Shown: positions 17,796-27,225, numbered from the stretch's first letter. The stretch is 64,000 nucleotides of DNA from an uncultured Paracoccaceae bacterium (GCA_947493745.1 CANLSM010000016.1:1-64000); one strand, 5' to 3'. Notes: a model not told the origin generated them from the letters alone. Program-made: numbers and translations.

Positions 17796-19367
17796 ATGAC
17801 ATCGGCAAACTCGGTCATCTATACCGGCGGCACTCTCATTGTCGGGGCTGGCCTCGCGGGCCTTTTCACGGCGTTGAAGCTTTCACCGGTTCCCTGCACG
17901 GTGTTGTCGCCCTCGCCGCTGGGGGATGGAGCCTCATCCGCCTGGGCGCAAGGCGGTGTCGCAGCAGCCCTGGCAGAGGACGACCGGCCCGAATTTCATG
18001 CTCAGGATACGATTGTTGCCGGTGCCGGAACCGTCGATGCAGAGACCGCAAGCGCGGTTACCACAGAAGCCGCGGCCCGGATCGATGATCTTCTGCGTTT
18101 CGGAACGCCGTTCGACAGGGGCGAGGACGGAAAACTGCTTCAATCGCGCGAGGCGGCACATTCGCATAACCGTGTGGTCCGGGTCTCGGGCGACCGGGCG
18201 GGGCGTGCCATCATGGACGCCCTGATTGCCGAGGTCCGCAGGATGCCCTCGATCAGGGTTGTCGAAGGCATTCTGGTCGATGATATCGCCGTGGAGGACG
18301 GTCGCGTGGTGGGCGTCTTCGCGCGGCAGATCACTGACGCATATGCGCAACCGATTTACTATCGTGCCCGGGCAACGGTGCTCGCAACCGGCGGGCTGGG
18401 CGGGCTCTATGCGATCTCCACCAATCCTTCAAAGGTGCGCGGCCAGGGTCTCGGAATGGCTGCCAGGGCCGGTGCGATCATCGCCGATGCCGAATTTGTC
18501 CAGTTCCATCCCACCGGCATCGCCGTCGACCGGACGCCCTGCCCGCTTGCGACCGAGGCCCTGCGCGGCGAAGGGGCGACGCTGATCGACGAGACAGGCC
18601 ATCGCTTTGTCTTTGATGCCCATCCCGACGGCGAACTCGCACCGCGTGACATCGTGGCCCGTGCGATCTTTCGCAAGATCCAGAGCGGCGGGAAGGCCTA
18701 TCTCGACACCCGGGACGCAATCGGTGCCCATATCGAAACCGAGTTCCCCACGGTTTTCGGATACTGCAAGGAGGCTGGCATCGATCCTGTCAGGCATCCG
18801 ATCCCGGTCCAGCCGGCCCAGCATTTTCACATGGGCGGTGTGAAGGTCGATGCATGGGGCCGCAGTTCCCTGCCCGGTCTCTGGGTCTGTGGCGAAGCGG
18901 CATCCTCGGGCCTGCACGGCGCCAATCGGCTGGCCTCGAACTCGCTGCTGGAAGCGGTGGTGTTTGCGGCCCGGATCGCGAACGATATCACAGGTCTTGA
19001 AAGCTCTGTCTCCGCCCTGCCCGCGCCCGAGCCTTCACCGGGTGGGGCCGATGGGCCCGATCGCCTCGCCCCGGCGGAACCGGTTGCGCAACTCTGTCAG
19101 ATCATGAGCACCCATGTCGGTGTCGAGCGGAACGCAGCGGGACTGAAGCAAGCTCTGGCGGAAATCGCCCGGCTGGAACATCAGTATGCCCCCTGCTCGC
19201 GCGCATTTCTGAACATGACGACCGCCGCGACGCTGGTGGCGTCCTCTGCCCTCCTGCGCTCGGAGAGCCGCGGCGGACATCACAGATCGGATTTTCCGGA
19301 TACAGACCCCGCGCAGCAAAGACGCAGCGAGATCACGCTTGAGGGGGCTCTGGCGCTCCGGGCCTAA
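17796..19367 (+). CDS. nadB: L-aspartate oxidase
   Basis: 523 residues, normal for the family. The flavoenzyme oxidises L-aspartate to iminoaspartate, the substrate of NadA. The N-terminal FAD motif is GAGLAGLFTAL; the succinate-dehydrogenase-type fold follows with SSAWAQGGVAAAL, HSHNRVVRVSGD, QFHPTGIA, the active-site stretch EALRGEGA, HMGGV and GLHGANRLASNSLLEA. The start ATG has AGGGGGC upstream. It is cut off from nadA by the CAP gene. The stop overlaps the convergent cell-wall hydrolase by 4 bases. Confidence 0.96.
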   Translation: MTSANSVIYTGGTLIVGAGLAGLFTALKLSPVPCTVLSPSPLGDGASSAWAQGGVAAALAEDDRPEFHAQDTIVAGAGTVDAETASAVTTEAAARIDDLLRFGTPFDRGEDGKLLQSREAAHSHNRVVRVSGDRAGRAIMDALIAEVRRMPSIRVVEGILVDDIAVEDGRVVGVFARQITDAYAQPIYYRARATVLATGGLGGLYAISTNPSKVRGQGLGMAARAGAIIADAEFVQFHPTGIAVDRTPCPLATEALRGEGATLIDETGHRFVFDAHPDGELAPRDIVARAIFRKIQSGGKAYLDTRDAIGAHIETEFPTVFGYCKEAGIDPVRHPIPVQPAQHFHMGGVKVDAWGRSSLPGLWVCGEAASSGLHGANRLASNSLLEAVVFAARIANDITGLESSVSALPAPEPSPGGADGPDRLAPAEPVAQLCQIMSTHVGVERNAAGLKQALAEIARLEHQYAPCSRAFLNMTTAATLVASSALLRSESRGGHHRSDFPDTDPAQQRRSEITLEGALALRA

Positions 19368-20224
19368 TTGCGCGCGACCTTCTGGGGCAGACGATAGAAG
19401 ATATGCACCCCGATATCGGCGGTCTTTTCCAGCCGACGCGACCAGCTGGGCTTGACGGCCTGCGTGTGATAATGCGTCGCCCCGTCGGTCAGAATGCGGT
19501 CGCGACCATCGATCATGATCCGCGCAATCTTCGCAACCCGGTCATAGGCCTTCGGCTCGTGGATCACTTCCTTGCGGCCATCACATTTGAACGAGAACTG
19601 GCAGCGATGAAGACGATGCTCGCCCTGGGTCACGACACCACAGATCGAGTTAGGATACTTGCGGCTGTCAACGCGGTTGAGAATGACTTCAGCCACCGCA
19701 ATCTGCCCGACAAGGGTTTCCCCACGCGCCTCGAAATAAAGCGCTTCCGACAGACACTCCCACTCCGCGCCACCGGCTGCCGCGGGCATCGCGTCCAGAC
19801 CATGGACATCAAATCCGAACTGCCGCGGACGCTCCGTGTCGAGAGCAACCGGGCCTGACTGGCTGTCGGTCGCCATCGCATAGGCCCGGAAATCCTCGAA
19901 CTCATGGGCAGATACGGGTGTCGGGTTCGACAGACCGACCACGCGGGACATGCGTGGCGCGCTTGATGCGAGTGCTGCTGGACGAGCCAGCGCATTCGGC
20001 AAGGACATGGCCGCGCGGTCATTCATCGAATGGGAAACCGCCTGCTCCTGGGTCAGAACCGAATGGACCTGGGCGAGAACGGCAGCATCAATTGACCGGT
20101 CAGTGAGAACCGTCGGACTTTCCGGGACCGGAGCGGCGGCGGACACGACGGTCAACCCCAGCGCCAGACACATGGTCTGTGATGTTCTTGTGGCAGCACC
20201 ACAAGCCCGACGAAAACCAGTCAT
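19364..20224 (-). CDS. SleB-like cell wall hydrolase (Hydrolase_2 family)
   Basis: 286 residues. An N-terminal hydrophobic segment (about 15-34) suggests export or anchoring. The C-terminal 130 residues match SleB/CwlJ-type lytic enzymes: ECLSEALYFEARGE carries the catalytic Glu candidate, VILNRVDSRKYPNSICGVV follows, and ATHYHT is near the end. Such enzymes cleave peptidoglycan; in non-sporulating alphaproteobacteria they act in wall remodelling. The middle third is low-complexity linker. A good promoter lies about 90 bases upstream. Confidence 0.87.
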   Translation of the reverse strand: MTGFRRACGAATRTSQTMCLALGLTVVSAAAPVPESPTVLTDRSIDAAVLAQVHSVLTQEQAVSHSMNDRAAMSLPNALARPAALASSAPRMSRVVGLSNPTPVSAHEFEDFRAYAMATDSQSGPVALDTERPRQFGFDVHGLDAMPAAAGGAEWECLSEALYFEARGETLVGQIAVAEVILNRVDSRKYPNSICGVVTQGEHRLHRCQFSFKCDGRKEVIHEPKAYDRVAKIARIMIDGRDRILTDGATHYHTQAVKPSWSRRLEKTADIGVHIFYRLPQKVARN

Positions 20225-20523
20225 GGCTTCGCACCCTCTCGACTATTACCTGCCAGCACCCAGGCAAGGTGCCGGACCCCCATAAGGCACGCCAAAAACG
20301 TGCTTAGGAACGGGTATATGGCAATCGGGATACGTTCTGTCCACGAAAAACTGGTGCCGAGGGACGAGACGCCGCATGCTGCAAGCCCTTGGCAAAACAA
20401 GAATACTCTCATGATGTCAATGCGGTTCGATAATTTCGTAAAGTGCTTTCTCAGCGGTTCATTTGTTGTAAACGATTTTGTGTTCAGGCTGACAAGCACA
20501 TCAGATTCAACCGATTTTCCGAA
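20225..20523. other. 299-base intergenic region between ppdK and the SleB-like gene
   Basis: AT-richer than its flanks. It contains the candidate promoter at 20315-20343. A 92-codon minus-strand frame (20221-20499) overlaps the hydrolase start and has no recognisable domain. The ppdK stop sits inside a small palindrome (CCGAA-TGA-TTCGG) without a T run. Confidence 0.6.
20315..20343 (-). promoter_or_regulatory. Candidate sigma-70 promoter of the SleB-like hydrolase
   Basis: On the minus strand TGGACA and CATATA are separated by exactly 17 bases, giving a leader of roughly 85 bases to the ATG at 20224. Confidence 0.45.
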
Positions 20524-23124
20524 TCATTCGGCTGCCGCACGGGTCTCGCTTTTTGCCCGCTGCGACAGGAGAGACGCCTGCGCCGCCGCCAGCCGCGCAA
20601 TCGGCACGCGATAGGGTGAACAGGAGACATAGTCGAAATCGGCGATTTTGCAGAAGCGGATGGAGGCCGGGTCGCCACCATGCTCACCGCAAAGGCCGAG
20701 CGTGATGTCCGGGTTGACCTCACGCGCCCTTCGGGCGGCCAGCAAGACCAGTTCCCCCACGCCTTCCAGATCGAGCGTGTGGAAAGGATCCTCGGCAAAG
20801 ACACCAAGATTGACATAGTCGCGCATGAACCGTCCGGCATCATCACGGCTGAGCCCATAGGTCATCTGTGTCAGATCATTCGTCCCGAAACTGAGAAACG
20901 CGCTGGAACGGGCCAGATCGCCCGCACGCAGTGCGCCGCGCGGCGTCTCGATCATCACACCGATCTTGTACGCGAAATTGCAGCCGCTGCTGTCCCGGAT
21001 CTCGGTCGCGATCTGGTCAACCCGCAGCTTCACCAGTTCCGCCTCGCGATTGGCCGAGACCAGCGGGATCATGATTTCCGGCGTCACCAGATCGCCGCCC
21101 GATCGGGCAATCTCGACAATCGCCTCGAAAATCGCCCGGATCTGCATGTCATAGATCTCGGGCATGGTGATGCCGAGCCGGACGCCGCGTTTGCCGAGCA
21201 TCGGATTGAACTCGCGCAGATCTTCCGCCCGCGCGATCACCTGCTCGACCGGAATGTCCATGGCCTTGGCCACAAGCCCCATCTCGTCCTTTGAGTGCGG
21301 CAGGAACTCGTGCAGCGGCGGGTCAAGTAGGCGAATGGTAACCGGCATGCCTTCCATGATCCGGAACAGCTCGGAGAAGTTCTCGCGCTGCATCGGCAAA
21401 AGCCGGTCGAGGGCCGCTTTCCGACTGGTCTCGTCTTCGGCCAGAATGACCTCACGCATGGCGGTGATGCGATCCCCTTCGAAGAACATGTGCTCGGTCC
21501 GGCAGAGCCCGATCCCGTCCACGTTGAAATCGCGTGCAACCTGCGCATCCGACGGCGTGTCAGCATTGGCCCGGACACCGATGCTGCGCACCTCATCAGC
21601 CCAGTTCATCAGAACCGTATAGGCCCCGGTGAGTTCAGGCTGGATCGTCCGCGGTGCGCCGTTCAGTGCATGCCCGGCGGTGCCGTCAACGGTCACCACA
21701 TCGCCTTCGTGGAACACCCGCCCATCGGCAGATTTCAGTGTCTTTTCAACAGGGTTGAGGCGCAGATCGGATGCACCCACGACACATGGCAGCCCCAGTC
21801 CGCGGGCAATCACCGCAGCGTGGCTTGTCATGCCACCGCGCACGGTCAGCACGCCCGAAGCCGCATGCATGCCCCTGATATCCTCGGGGCTTGTCTCCGT
21901 GCGCACCAGAATTGTCGTCTCGCCCTGCGCGTGGCTGGCCATCGCCGCCTCGGGCGAGAAAACGATCTTGCCGGTTGCGGCACCGGGGCTCGCGGCGAGT
22001 CCGTTGCCGAACACATCGCGCCTTGCGTTCGGATCGATCTGGGGGTGCAGGCTTTCGATCAGGTTCTGCGGCTCAACGCGCAAAATCGCGTCTTCCCGGC
22101 TGATCGCGCCATCCTCCGCCAAGTCTATCGCGATCCGCACCGACGCGCGGGCTGACCGGCGCGCGGGCGCCAGATCAAGCACCGAGGGCCGTCCGTTCTC
22201 GATGGTGAAAGCCATCTGAAAGCTGTCGCCAAGCGCCCGCCTGATCTTGTCATGATCCTGCTGCAAGGCCTTCAAGGCATCGGGTGCAATCTCTTCGAGA
22301 GACGGAAGAACCTGCCCGGCCCCCTCACGCTCGGCGATGGTGGCCAGATGCGGCGTCCGCGCGCCGGTAACCGCATCCTGGCCTTGAGCATCGGGCAGAT
22401 AGCGCCCGCTGATCCGGCCCTGACCGCTGCCCTGATCGACGAACTGGATCAGTCCCGCACCGTTGCCATCCCCCAGCCCGAACGCCATGGCCTGGACGAT
22501 CAGCCCCAGCCGGGCGTCCTCTGGCGCACCCTTTGCCCGCCTCAGAATCCGCGCCGTCGGTTTGTTCCAGGCCCGCGTCATGGCGCGCAGGCAATTGACC
22601 AGCTGCTCACCGGCATCCTGCGGAAAGGGCTGGCCGACCTCGTCGGCATAGAATGCCATCGAGGTTTCAACCAGGGTTTCAAGAGCTGCCGCATCCAGCG
22701 TCGGCGAAAGCTTCAACTGATCGTAGTAGAGGTTCTCGAAATCCTCCGGGTCGAGCCCTTCGACACGGACGCCGTAGGTCTTGATGAAGCGACGGTATAT
22801 CTCCAGCGCACCTTGCCGTCCGATCTTCTTTTCCAGAACGGTCAGGTTTTGGTCCGTCAGCCCGACATTCATGATGGCCGGCACGCCGCCCCAGGCGGCC
22901 TGTCCGGCAGAGGCCCGGATCGACAGAAATTCCGACGGCAGATCGAAGGTAGGAATAATTCCCGATTGCGCAAATTTCTCAACGAAATCAAAGGAGAGGG
23001 CAAGACCATCGGGAACCGGAACACCGAGGTCGCGAACGCGTGCCAGACGGACCGATCGCGCGCCGAAATCGTCTTCGGACCCGTCAAAGGCGCTGAGGCG
23101 CTGAATACCCGGTATCGCCGCCAA
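20524..23124 (-). CDS. ppdK: Pyruvate, phosphate dikinase
   Basis: I place the start at TTG 23124 because AGGAGGG stands 9 bases upstream (866 residues); the frame runs further upstream without a better start. PPDK interconverts pyruvate+ATP+Pi and PEP+AMP+PPi. Three parts are visible: the N-terminal nucleotide-binding domain, the swivelling phosphohistidine domain with RGGMTSHAAVIARGLG, and the C-terminal PEP domain ending GLCGEHGGDP with the catalytic Cys. The N-terminus (RSVRLARVRDLGVPVPDG) departs from the usual KGANLAEM form, so this is an alphaproteobacterial variant. Role: anaplerosis/gluconeogenesis. Confidence 0.93.
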   Translation of the reverse strand: MAAIPGIQRLSAFDGSEDDFGARSVRLARVRDLGVPVPDGLALSFDFVEKFAQSGIIPTFDLPSEFLSIRASAGQAAWGGVPAIMNVGLTDQNLTVLEKKIGRQGALEIYRRFIKTYGVRVEGLDPEDFENLYYDQLKLSPTLDAAALETLVETSMAFYADEVGQPFPQDAGEQLVNCLRAMTRAWNKPTARILRRAKGAPEDARLGLIVQAMAFGLGDGNGAGLIQFVDQGSGQGRISGRYLPDAQGQDAVTGARTPHLATIAEREGAGQVLPSLEEIAPDALKALQQDHDKIRRALGDSFQMAFTIENGRPSVLDLAPARRSARASVRIAIDLAEDGAISREDAILRVEPQNLIESLHPQIDPNARRDVFGNGLAASPGAATGKIVFSPEAAMASHAQGETTILVRTETSPEDIRGMHAASGVLTVRGGMTSHAAVIARGLGLPCVVGASDLRLNPVEKTLKSADGRVFHEGDVVTVDGTAGHALNGAPRTIQPELTGAYTVLMNWADEVRSIGVRANADTPSDAQVARDFNVDGIGLCRTEHMFFEGDRITAMREVILAEDETSRKAALDRLLPMQRENFSELFRIMEGMPVTIRLLDPPLHEFLPHSKDEMGLVAKAMDIPVEQVIARAEDLREFNPMLGKRGVRLGITMPEIYDMQIRAIFEAIVEIARSGGDLVTPEIMIPLVSANREAELVKLRVDQIATEIRDSSGCNFAYKIGVMIETPRGALRAGDLARSSAFLSFGTNDLTQMTYGLSRDDAGRFMRDYVNLGVFAEDPFHTLDLEGVGELVLLAARRAREVNPDITLGLCGEHGGDPASIRFCKIADFDYVSCSPYRVPIARLAAAQASLLSQRAKSETRAAAE

Positions 23125-23199
23125 GCTGAAAAACCCTCCTTTGCGTGCGGTGCAGCATAGGCGGGATTCTCGCAAAGGCAATCAGTCCTTTTGGCGCCC

Positions 23200-25407
23200 T
23201 CAGCCCTCGATTTCGCTGAAGATCGCCACCCGGTTCATGGTCACGCGGATGCGGTTCAGCAGGCAGAGCCGGTTGCGACGCACAATCGCACTGTCCGCAT
23301 TCACGGTCACCTTGTCGAAGAACGTATCAATCGGCGCGCGCAGGCTGGCAAGCGCGGTCATAGCGGCAGCGAAATCCTCGGCCTCCAGCGCGGGCGCGAT
23401 CGTCGCCTCGACCTGATCGAGTGCCGTAAAGATGTCGGTTTCGGCCTCACCTTCACTCAGCTTCGGATCGGGGTCGAGTTCATAGGACACGCCGTCCTTC
23501 TTCTCCTCGACATTGAGGATATTGTTGGCCCGCTTGTACCCGCTGAGCAGGTTCGCCCCGTCCTCGGTATCAAGGAAGGCCTGAAGGGCACGAGTGCGGT
23601 TCGCCAGCAGAACGAGATCGTCGTTCTGCGGCATCGGCAGGCAGGCGTCGATCACGTCATGGCGGATACCGTCCGAGCGAAGATGAACCTTGAGGCGTTC
23701 ATGGAGGAAGGCAAGGAGGTCGCCGACCTCATTTCCCCCAAAACCACAACGTTGGATAACTACTCGGCGTCCTGCTTTAGTTAGTTCTTTAAGATCAAAT
23801 TTATTTGAGAGTAGTTTGTATGAGCCAACTTCTAGAGTCTTTTCACCCTCCTTAGCGAAAGCAATAGTATCCGGAATCAAAGTAGCTGAATAATTAAGTA
23901 ATAACTGACGAAGGCGGATACGCTTTTTGCCTTGCTCCATTATCCGAATAACCCCCAACGCCGCCCGCCGCAGCGCAAACGGATCCTTACTGCCTGTGGG
24001 TTTCTCGTCAATCGCCCAGAACCCGGTCAGCGTGTCGATCTTGTCAGCCAGCGCCACAGCAACTGACACCGGCTCGGTCGGCACGTCGTCGGACGGCCCC
24101 AGAGGAGCATAGTGGGTCTGGGCCGCCTCGGCGACCGCGTCGCTCAAGCCCTGCACCTTGGCATAGTAGCGGCCCATGACGCCCTGCAATTCGGGGAACT
24201 CATAGACCATCTCGGAGGCCAGATCGGCCTTGGCGACGCGGGCCGCCTGCGCGGCCTCGTCCGCATCGGCACCCACCCGCGGTGCGATCTCGCGGGCGAG
24301 GCTTGCGATCCGGTCAATCCGCTCCGCCTGGGTGCCGAGCTTGGCGTGGAACGTCACGTTTTCCAGCGGCTTCGCCATGCCCTCCAGCCCGACCGACCTA
24401 ATCGTGCGCAGGTCATTCTCCCAGAAGAACTTGGCGTCTGACAGCCGCGCGGCCAGCACCTTGGAGTTGCCAGCCAGGATCGTAGCCCCGTTATCAGCCG
24501 TCTCGCGGTTGGCAACCGTCACATATCTCTCGATCCGGCCCGTCTTCGGATTGCGCACGGAGAAGAATTTCTGATGCTCGCGCATCGAGGTCTGCAGCAC
24601 CTCCGGCGGCAAGTCGAGGAAATCCGCGCCGATATCGCCCATCAGCACGACAGGCCATTCGACCAGCCCGGCGACCTCGGCCAGAAGTCCTTTGTCCTCA
24701 ACCACTTCAAGGCCCTGAGCGAAGGCCATGTTGGTTGCGTCCGCCCAGATCGTCTCGGCGCGCGCGCCTGCGTCCAGCACTACATGTGCGCGGCCCAGCT
24801 TCTGCTGATAATCCTCGAATGAGGTCACACGCAGCTGCGCGGGCGCCATGAAACGGTGGCCATGGGTCGTGTCGGACGCGGAGATGCCTGCAATCTCGAA
24901 CGGCACCACGCTGGCGCCTGCCTCATCGCTGAGCACGCAAAGGATCGAGTGGAGCGGGCGCACCCAGCGCAGGCTCCCTGCCCCCCAGCGCATCGACTTG
25001 GGCCATGGGAAATTCTGGATGATGCCCGGCATGACCTCGGCGATGATCTCGGAGGCCGTCCGCCCTTCCCGGGTGATCTTCGCGAACCAGACCTGCCCCT
25101 TCTTGTCGTCGCGCGCCTCAAGATCATCCTTTGTCAGTCCGGTTGAGCGCAGGAACCCCTCAAGCGCCTTCTCGGGCGCGTCCGTGCGCGGACCCTTGCG
25201 TTCTTCGGTCAGGGTCGGGGACATCGCGGTCAGCCCCTCAACCGTCAGGGCGAGCCTGCGCGGGGTTGAGAATGCACCCGCACTCTCATAGGTCAGACCG
25301 GCCTCGACCAGCGCGTCGGTGACCAGCCGCTTCAGATCATCGGCGGCCCTGGTCTGCATCCGCGCGGGGATTTCTTCGGAGAAGAGTTCGAGAAGGAGAT
25401 CAGGCAT
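23200..25407 (-). CDS. glyS: Glycyl-tRNA synthetase beta subunit, with AT-rich internal segment
   Basis: 735 residues from the ATG at 25407, which overlaps the stop of the upstream gene (TGATG); a GTG one codon earlier is possible. With GlyQ it forms the alpha2beta2 synthetase; the beta chain supplies tRNA-binding and HD-like/anticodon domains. MPDLLLELFSEEIPARM is the classical N-terminus and DPFALRRAALGVIRI the conserved middle. Residues about 496-554 are encoded by a markedly AT-rich segment (separate entry), after which conserved sequence resumes (DLLAFLHERLKVHLR). The reading frame is intact throughout. Confidence 0.95.
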   Translation of the reverse strand: MPDLLLELFSEEIPARMQTRAADDLKRLVTDALVEAGLTYESAGAFSTPRRLALTVEGLTAMSPTLTEERKGPRTDAPEKALEGFLRSTGLTKDDLEARDDKKGQVWFAKITREGRTASEIIAEVMPGIIQNFPWPKSMRWGAGSLRWVRPLHSILCVLSDEAGASVVPFEIAGISASDTTHGHRFMAPAQLRVTSFEDYQQKLGRAHVVLDAGARAETIWADATNMAFAQGLEVVEDKGLLAEVAGLVEWPVVLMGDIGADFLDLPPEVLQTSMREHQKFFSVRNPKTGRIERYVTVANRETADNGATILAGNSKVLAARLSDAKFFWENDLRTIRSVGLEGMAKPLENVTFHAKLGTQAERIDRIASLAREIAPRVGADADEAAQAARVAKADLASEMVYEFPELQGVMGRYYAKVQGLSDAVAEAAQTHYAPLGPSDDVPTEPVSVAVALADKIDTLTGFWAIDEKPTGSKDPFALRRAALGVIRIMEQGKKRIRLRQLLLNYSATLIPDTIAFAKEGEKTLEVGSYKLLSNKFDLKELTKAGRRVVIQRCGFGGNEVGDLLAFLHERLKVHLRSDGIRHDVIDACLPMPQNDDLVLLANRTRALQAFLDTEDGANLLSGYKRANNILNVEEKKDGVSYELDPDPKLSEGEAETDIFTALDQVEATIAPALEAEDFAAAMTALASLRAPIDTFFDKVTVNADSAIVRRNRLCLLNRIRVTMNRVAIFSEIEG
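23745..23925 (-). other. In-frame AT-rich segment with foreign codon use inside glyS
   Basis: Bases 23761-23920 hold 60 G/C of 160 by my count, in a gene otherwise near 60 percent GC. The codons are TTA, ACT, AAT, ATT, AAA, GTT rather than the usual CTG, ACC, AAC, ATC. It encodes a Lys-, Tyr- and Leu-rich stretch (NYSATLIPDTIAFAKEGEK and following) between two conserved GlyS blocks where other alphaproteobacterial GlyS proteins, as I recall them, have a shorter Ala-rich linker. No inverted or direct repeats bound it. Confidence 0.7.
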
Positions 25408-25856
25408 CACTCGGTCTTGTTGTATTGGCGCCAGAGGAAGGCGCGGCCATCAGGATACACCGCCACATAGCGGAGGATTTCGTAGGTGGACCCGGTTGCG
25501 GGCGTCTCGTCGCCTGCGACATACGCAATTGCGGCACCACTGTCGATATCGCGGGTCAGGGCCGCGAAGTCGAAGCACTCGAACCATCGGGGGGCGGCGA
25601 GCGGGGTGGCGTCGCTTGCCGCCGGTATGGCCGCAAAGACCTCGGGATTTACCGTGAAGCAGCCCCGGATTTTCAGGGGTGAGGTGCTGGCATCAATGCC
25701 CCGATAATCGGTCACGGGCACCGGCTGCCCCTGCAGGTCGATCTGGCTGATCCCCTCCACCCGGTCGTAGAAGGCATAGACCTGCGTGTAGAAGAGAACG
25801 GCGCCGAGGACGATGACAAGCCCCAGAAATCCGCCGACAAAAATCCGTCCGGTCAT
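25407..25856 (-). CDS. Membrane-anchored protein, DUF6446-like
   Basis: 149 residues. One N-terminal membrane helix (FVGGFLGLVIVLGAVLFY, about 6-23) is followed by a periplasmic domain with two Cys (RGCFTVN, WFECFDF) that could form a disulphide. The sequence resembles the Rhodobacterales family DUF6446, of unknown function. Its ATG overlaps the stop of the VOC gene (ATGA) and its stop overlaps the glyS start (TGATG), so it is translated as a coupled member of the glyQ-glyS operon. Confidence 0.8.
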   Translation of the reverse strand: MTGRIFVGGFLGLVIVLGAVLFYTQVYAFYDRVEGISQIDLQGQPVPVTDYRGIDASTSPLKIRGCFTVNPEVFAAIPAASDATPLAAPRWFECFDFAALTRDIDSGAAIAYVAGDETPATGSTYEILRYVAVYPDGRAFLWRQYNKTE

Positions 25857-26209
25857 GCGTCCTGCCCGAAGCAGACGACGTTGCCATCCGGGTCGGCAAT
25901 CTCGATCTCGCGCATCCCGTATTCGGTCACGGTCGGGCCTTTGAAATCCGCTCCCGCCTCGGTGAGGGATTTTGCGATACCGTCCAGATCGGAGCTGTGA
26001 AAATAGGCGCGCCAACGGTGGTAGGGGGCTTCCGGCCCTTGCCAGGCCTCCAGAAACACCCGCGCTGCGTCGCGGCGGAATATGCCGAAGCCCACGACCG
26101 GATCGCCGGCCTCCTCGGCCACGGAGAAGCCGAGCACCTCGGTCCAGAAAGCCTTGGCACGCTGATAGTCGGAGACGCGCAGGACGGGGATGGAGGATGT
26201 GAGGCTCAT
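25853..26209 (-). CDS. VOC-fold (glyoxalase/bleomycin-resistance-like) protein
   Basis: 118 residues, one VOC unit pair. [20 protein letters not shown] is the classical first beta-alpha element and [16 protein letters not shown] the classical last. VOC proteins are metal enzymes (glyoxalase, dioxygenase, epimerase) or ligand-sequestering resistance proteins; the metal ligands cannot be assigned with confidence. Its ATG overlaps the glyQ stop by ATGA and its stop overlaps the next start by ATGA, placing it between the two GlyRS subunit genes in one coupled operon. Confidence 0.9.
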   Translation of the reverse strand: MSLTSSIPVLRVSDYQRAKAFWTEVLGFSVAEEAGDPVVGFGIFRRDAARVFLEAWQGPEAPYHRWRAYFHSSDLDGIAKSLTEAGADFKGPTVTEYGMREIEIADPDGNVVCFGQDA

Positions 26210-27132
26210 GCCGCCTGCCCCGCTGCCTCGGTCTGCACGAAGGCATCCGCGCATTGTTTGGCAAGCGCCCGGACCCGGCCTATGTAGGCTTGGCGCTCCG
26301 TCACCGAGATCACGCCGCGCGCATCCAGTAGGTTGAAGACATGACTGGCCTTGATGCATTGGTCGTATGCGGGATGGGCCATGACGATGCGTTTGCCGGT
26401 CTTCGGGTCCTCGGCAGGCTCGGCAAGGATGCGGGCGCATTCGGCCTCGGCATCCTCAAAGTGCTTGAGCAGCGTGTCTGTGTCGGCCACATCGAAATTC
26501 CAGCGGCTGTATTCCTGCTCGGTCTGGCGAAAGATGTCGCCATAGCTCAGCGGAATGGGCGATTGCGGGTCGTTGAACGGCATGTCCATGACGTGATCGA
26601 CGCCGAGTATATACATCGCCAGACGCTCCAGCCCGTAGGTCAGCTCGCCCGAAACCGGTTTGCAATCATAGCCGCCGACCTGCTGGAAATAGGTGAACTG
26701 GCTGACCTCCATCCCGTCGCACCAGACCTCCCAGCCGAGACCCCAGGCCCCCAGCGTCGGGCTCTCCCAGTCATCCTCGACAAAGCGGATATCATGCAGG
26801 TCCATGTCCACGCCGATTGCCTCGAGCGAGCCGAGATAGAGCGCCTGAAGGTCGGGTGGCGAGGGTTTGATGATCACCTGATACTGGTAGTAGTGCTGAA
26901 GACGGTTGGGGTTCTCGCCATAGCGCCCGTCGGTCGGGCGGCGCGAGGGCTGGACATAGGCCGCGGCCCAGGCAGTTGACCCCAGCGCACGCAATGTCGT
27001 CGCGGGATGGAAGGTCCCGGCGCCCACTTCCATGTCATAGGGTTGGAGGATGGCACAGCCACGCGCACTCCAATAGGTCTGAAGGCGCAGAATGATTTCC
27101 TGAAAGCTGCGGGGCGCGTTGGTCTGGGCCAT
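26206..27132 (-). CDS. glyQ: Glycyl-tRNA synthetase alpha subunit
   Basis: 308 residues, full length. It carries the catalytic class II core that activates glycine. [33 protein letters not shown]-type N-terminus, [28 protein letters not shown] and [14 protein letters not shown] are nearly invariant in the family. The start has GAGG 7 bases upstream. It heads the coupled series glyQ, VOC, DUF6446, glyS, with a good promoter directly upstream. Confidence 0.97.
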   Translation of the reverse strand: MAQTNAPRSFQEIILRLQTYWSARGCAILQPYDMEVGAGTFHPATTLRALGSTAWAAAYVQPSRRPTDGRYGENPNRLQHYYQYQVIIKPSPPDLQALYLGSLEAIGVDMDLHDIRFVEDDWESPTLGAWGLGWEVWCDGMEVSQFTYFQQVGGYDCKPVSGELTYGLERLAMYILGVDHVMDMPFNDPQSPIPLSYGDIFRQTEQEYSRWNFDVADTDTLLKHFEDAEAECARILAEPAEDPKTGKRIVMAHPAYDQCIKASHVFNLLDARGVISVTERQAYIGRVRALAKQCADAFVQTEAAGQAA

Positions 27133-27163
27133 GACATCCTCTGAAGAACCGGCGATTGCGCCT

Positions 27164-27192
27164 GTCTTATGCAGAGCCTGTCACAGCGTCAA
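27164..27192 (-). promoter_or_regulatory. Candidate sigma-70 promoter of the glyQ operon
   Basis: On the minus strand TTGACG and TAAGAC (overlapping CATAAG) are separated by 17 bases, giving a short leader of about 25 bases before the glyQ ATG. Confidence 0.45.
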
Positions 27193-27225
27193 TCACTGAT
27201 CAGAAAAGGCCGGTGGCAGCGCGTT

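Noticed and set aside
20221-20499. 92-codon minus-strand frame upstream of the SleB-like gene
   Set aside because: No ribosome site or domain, and it would cover the good promoter and the hydrolase start.
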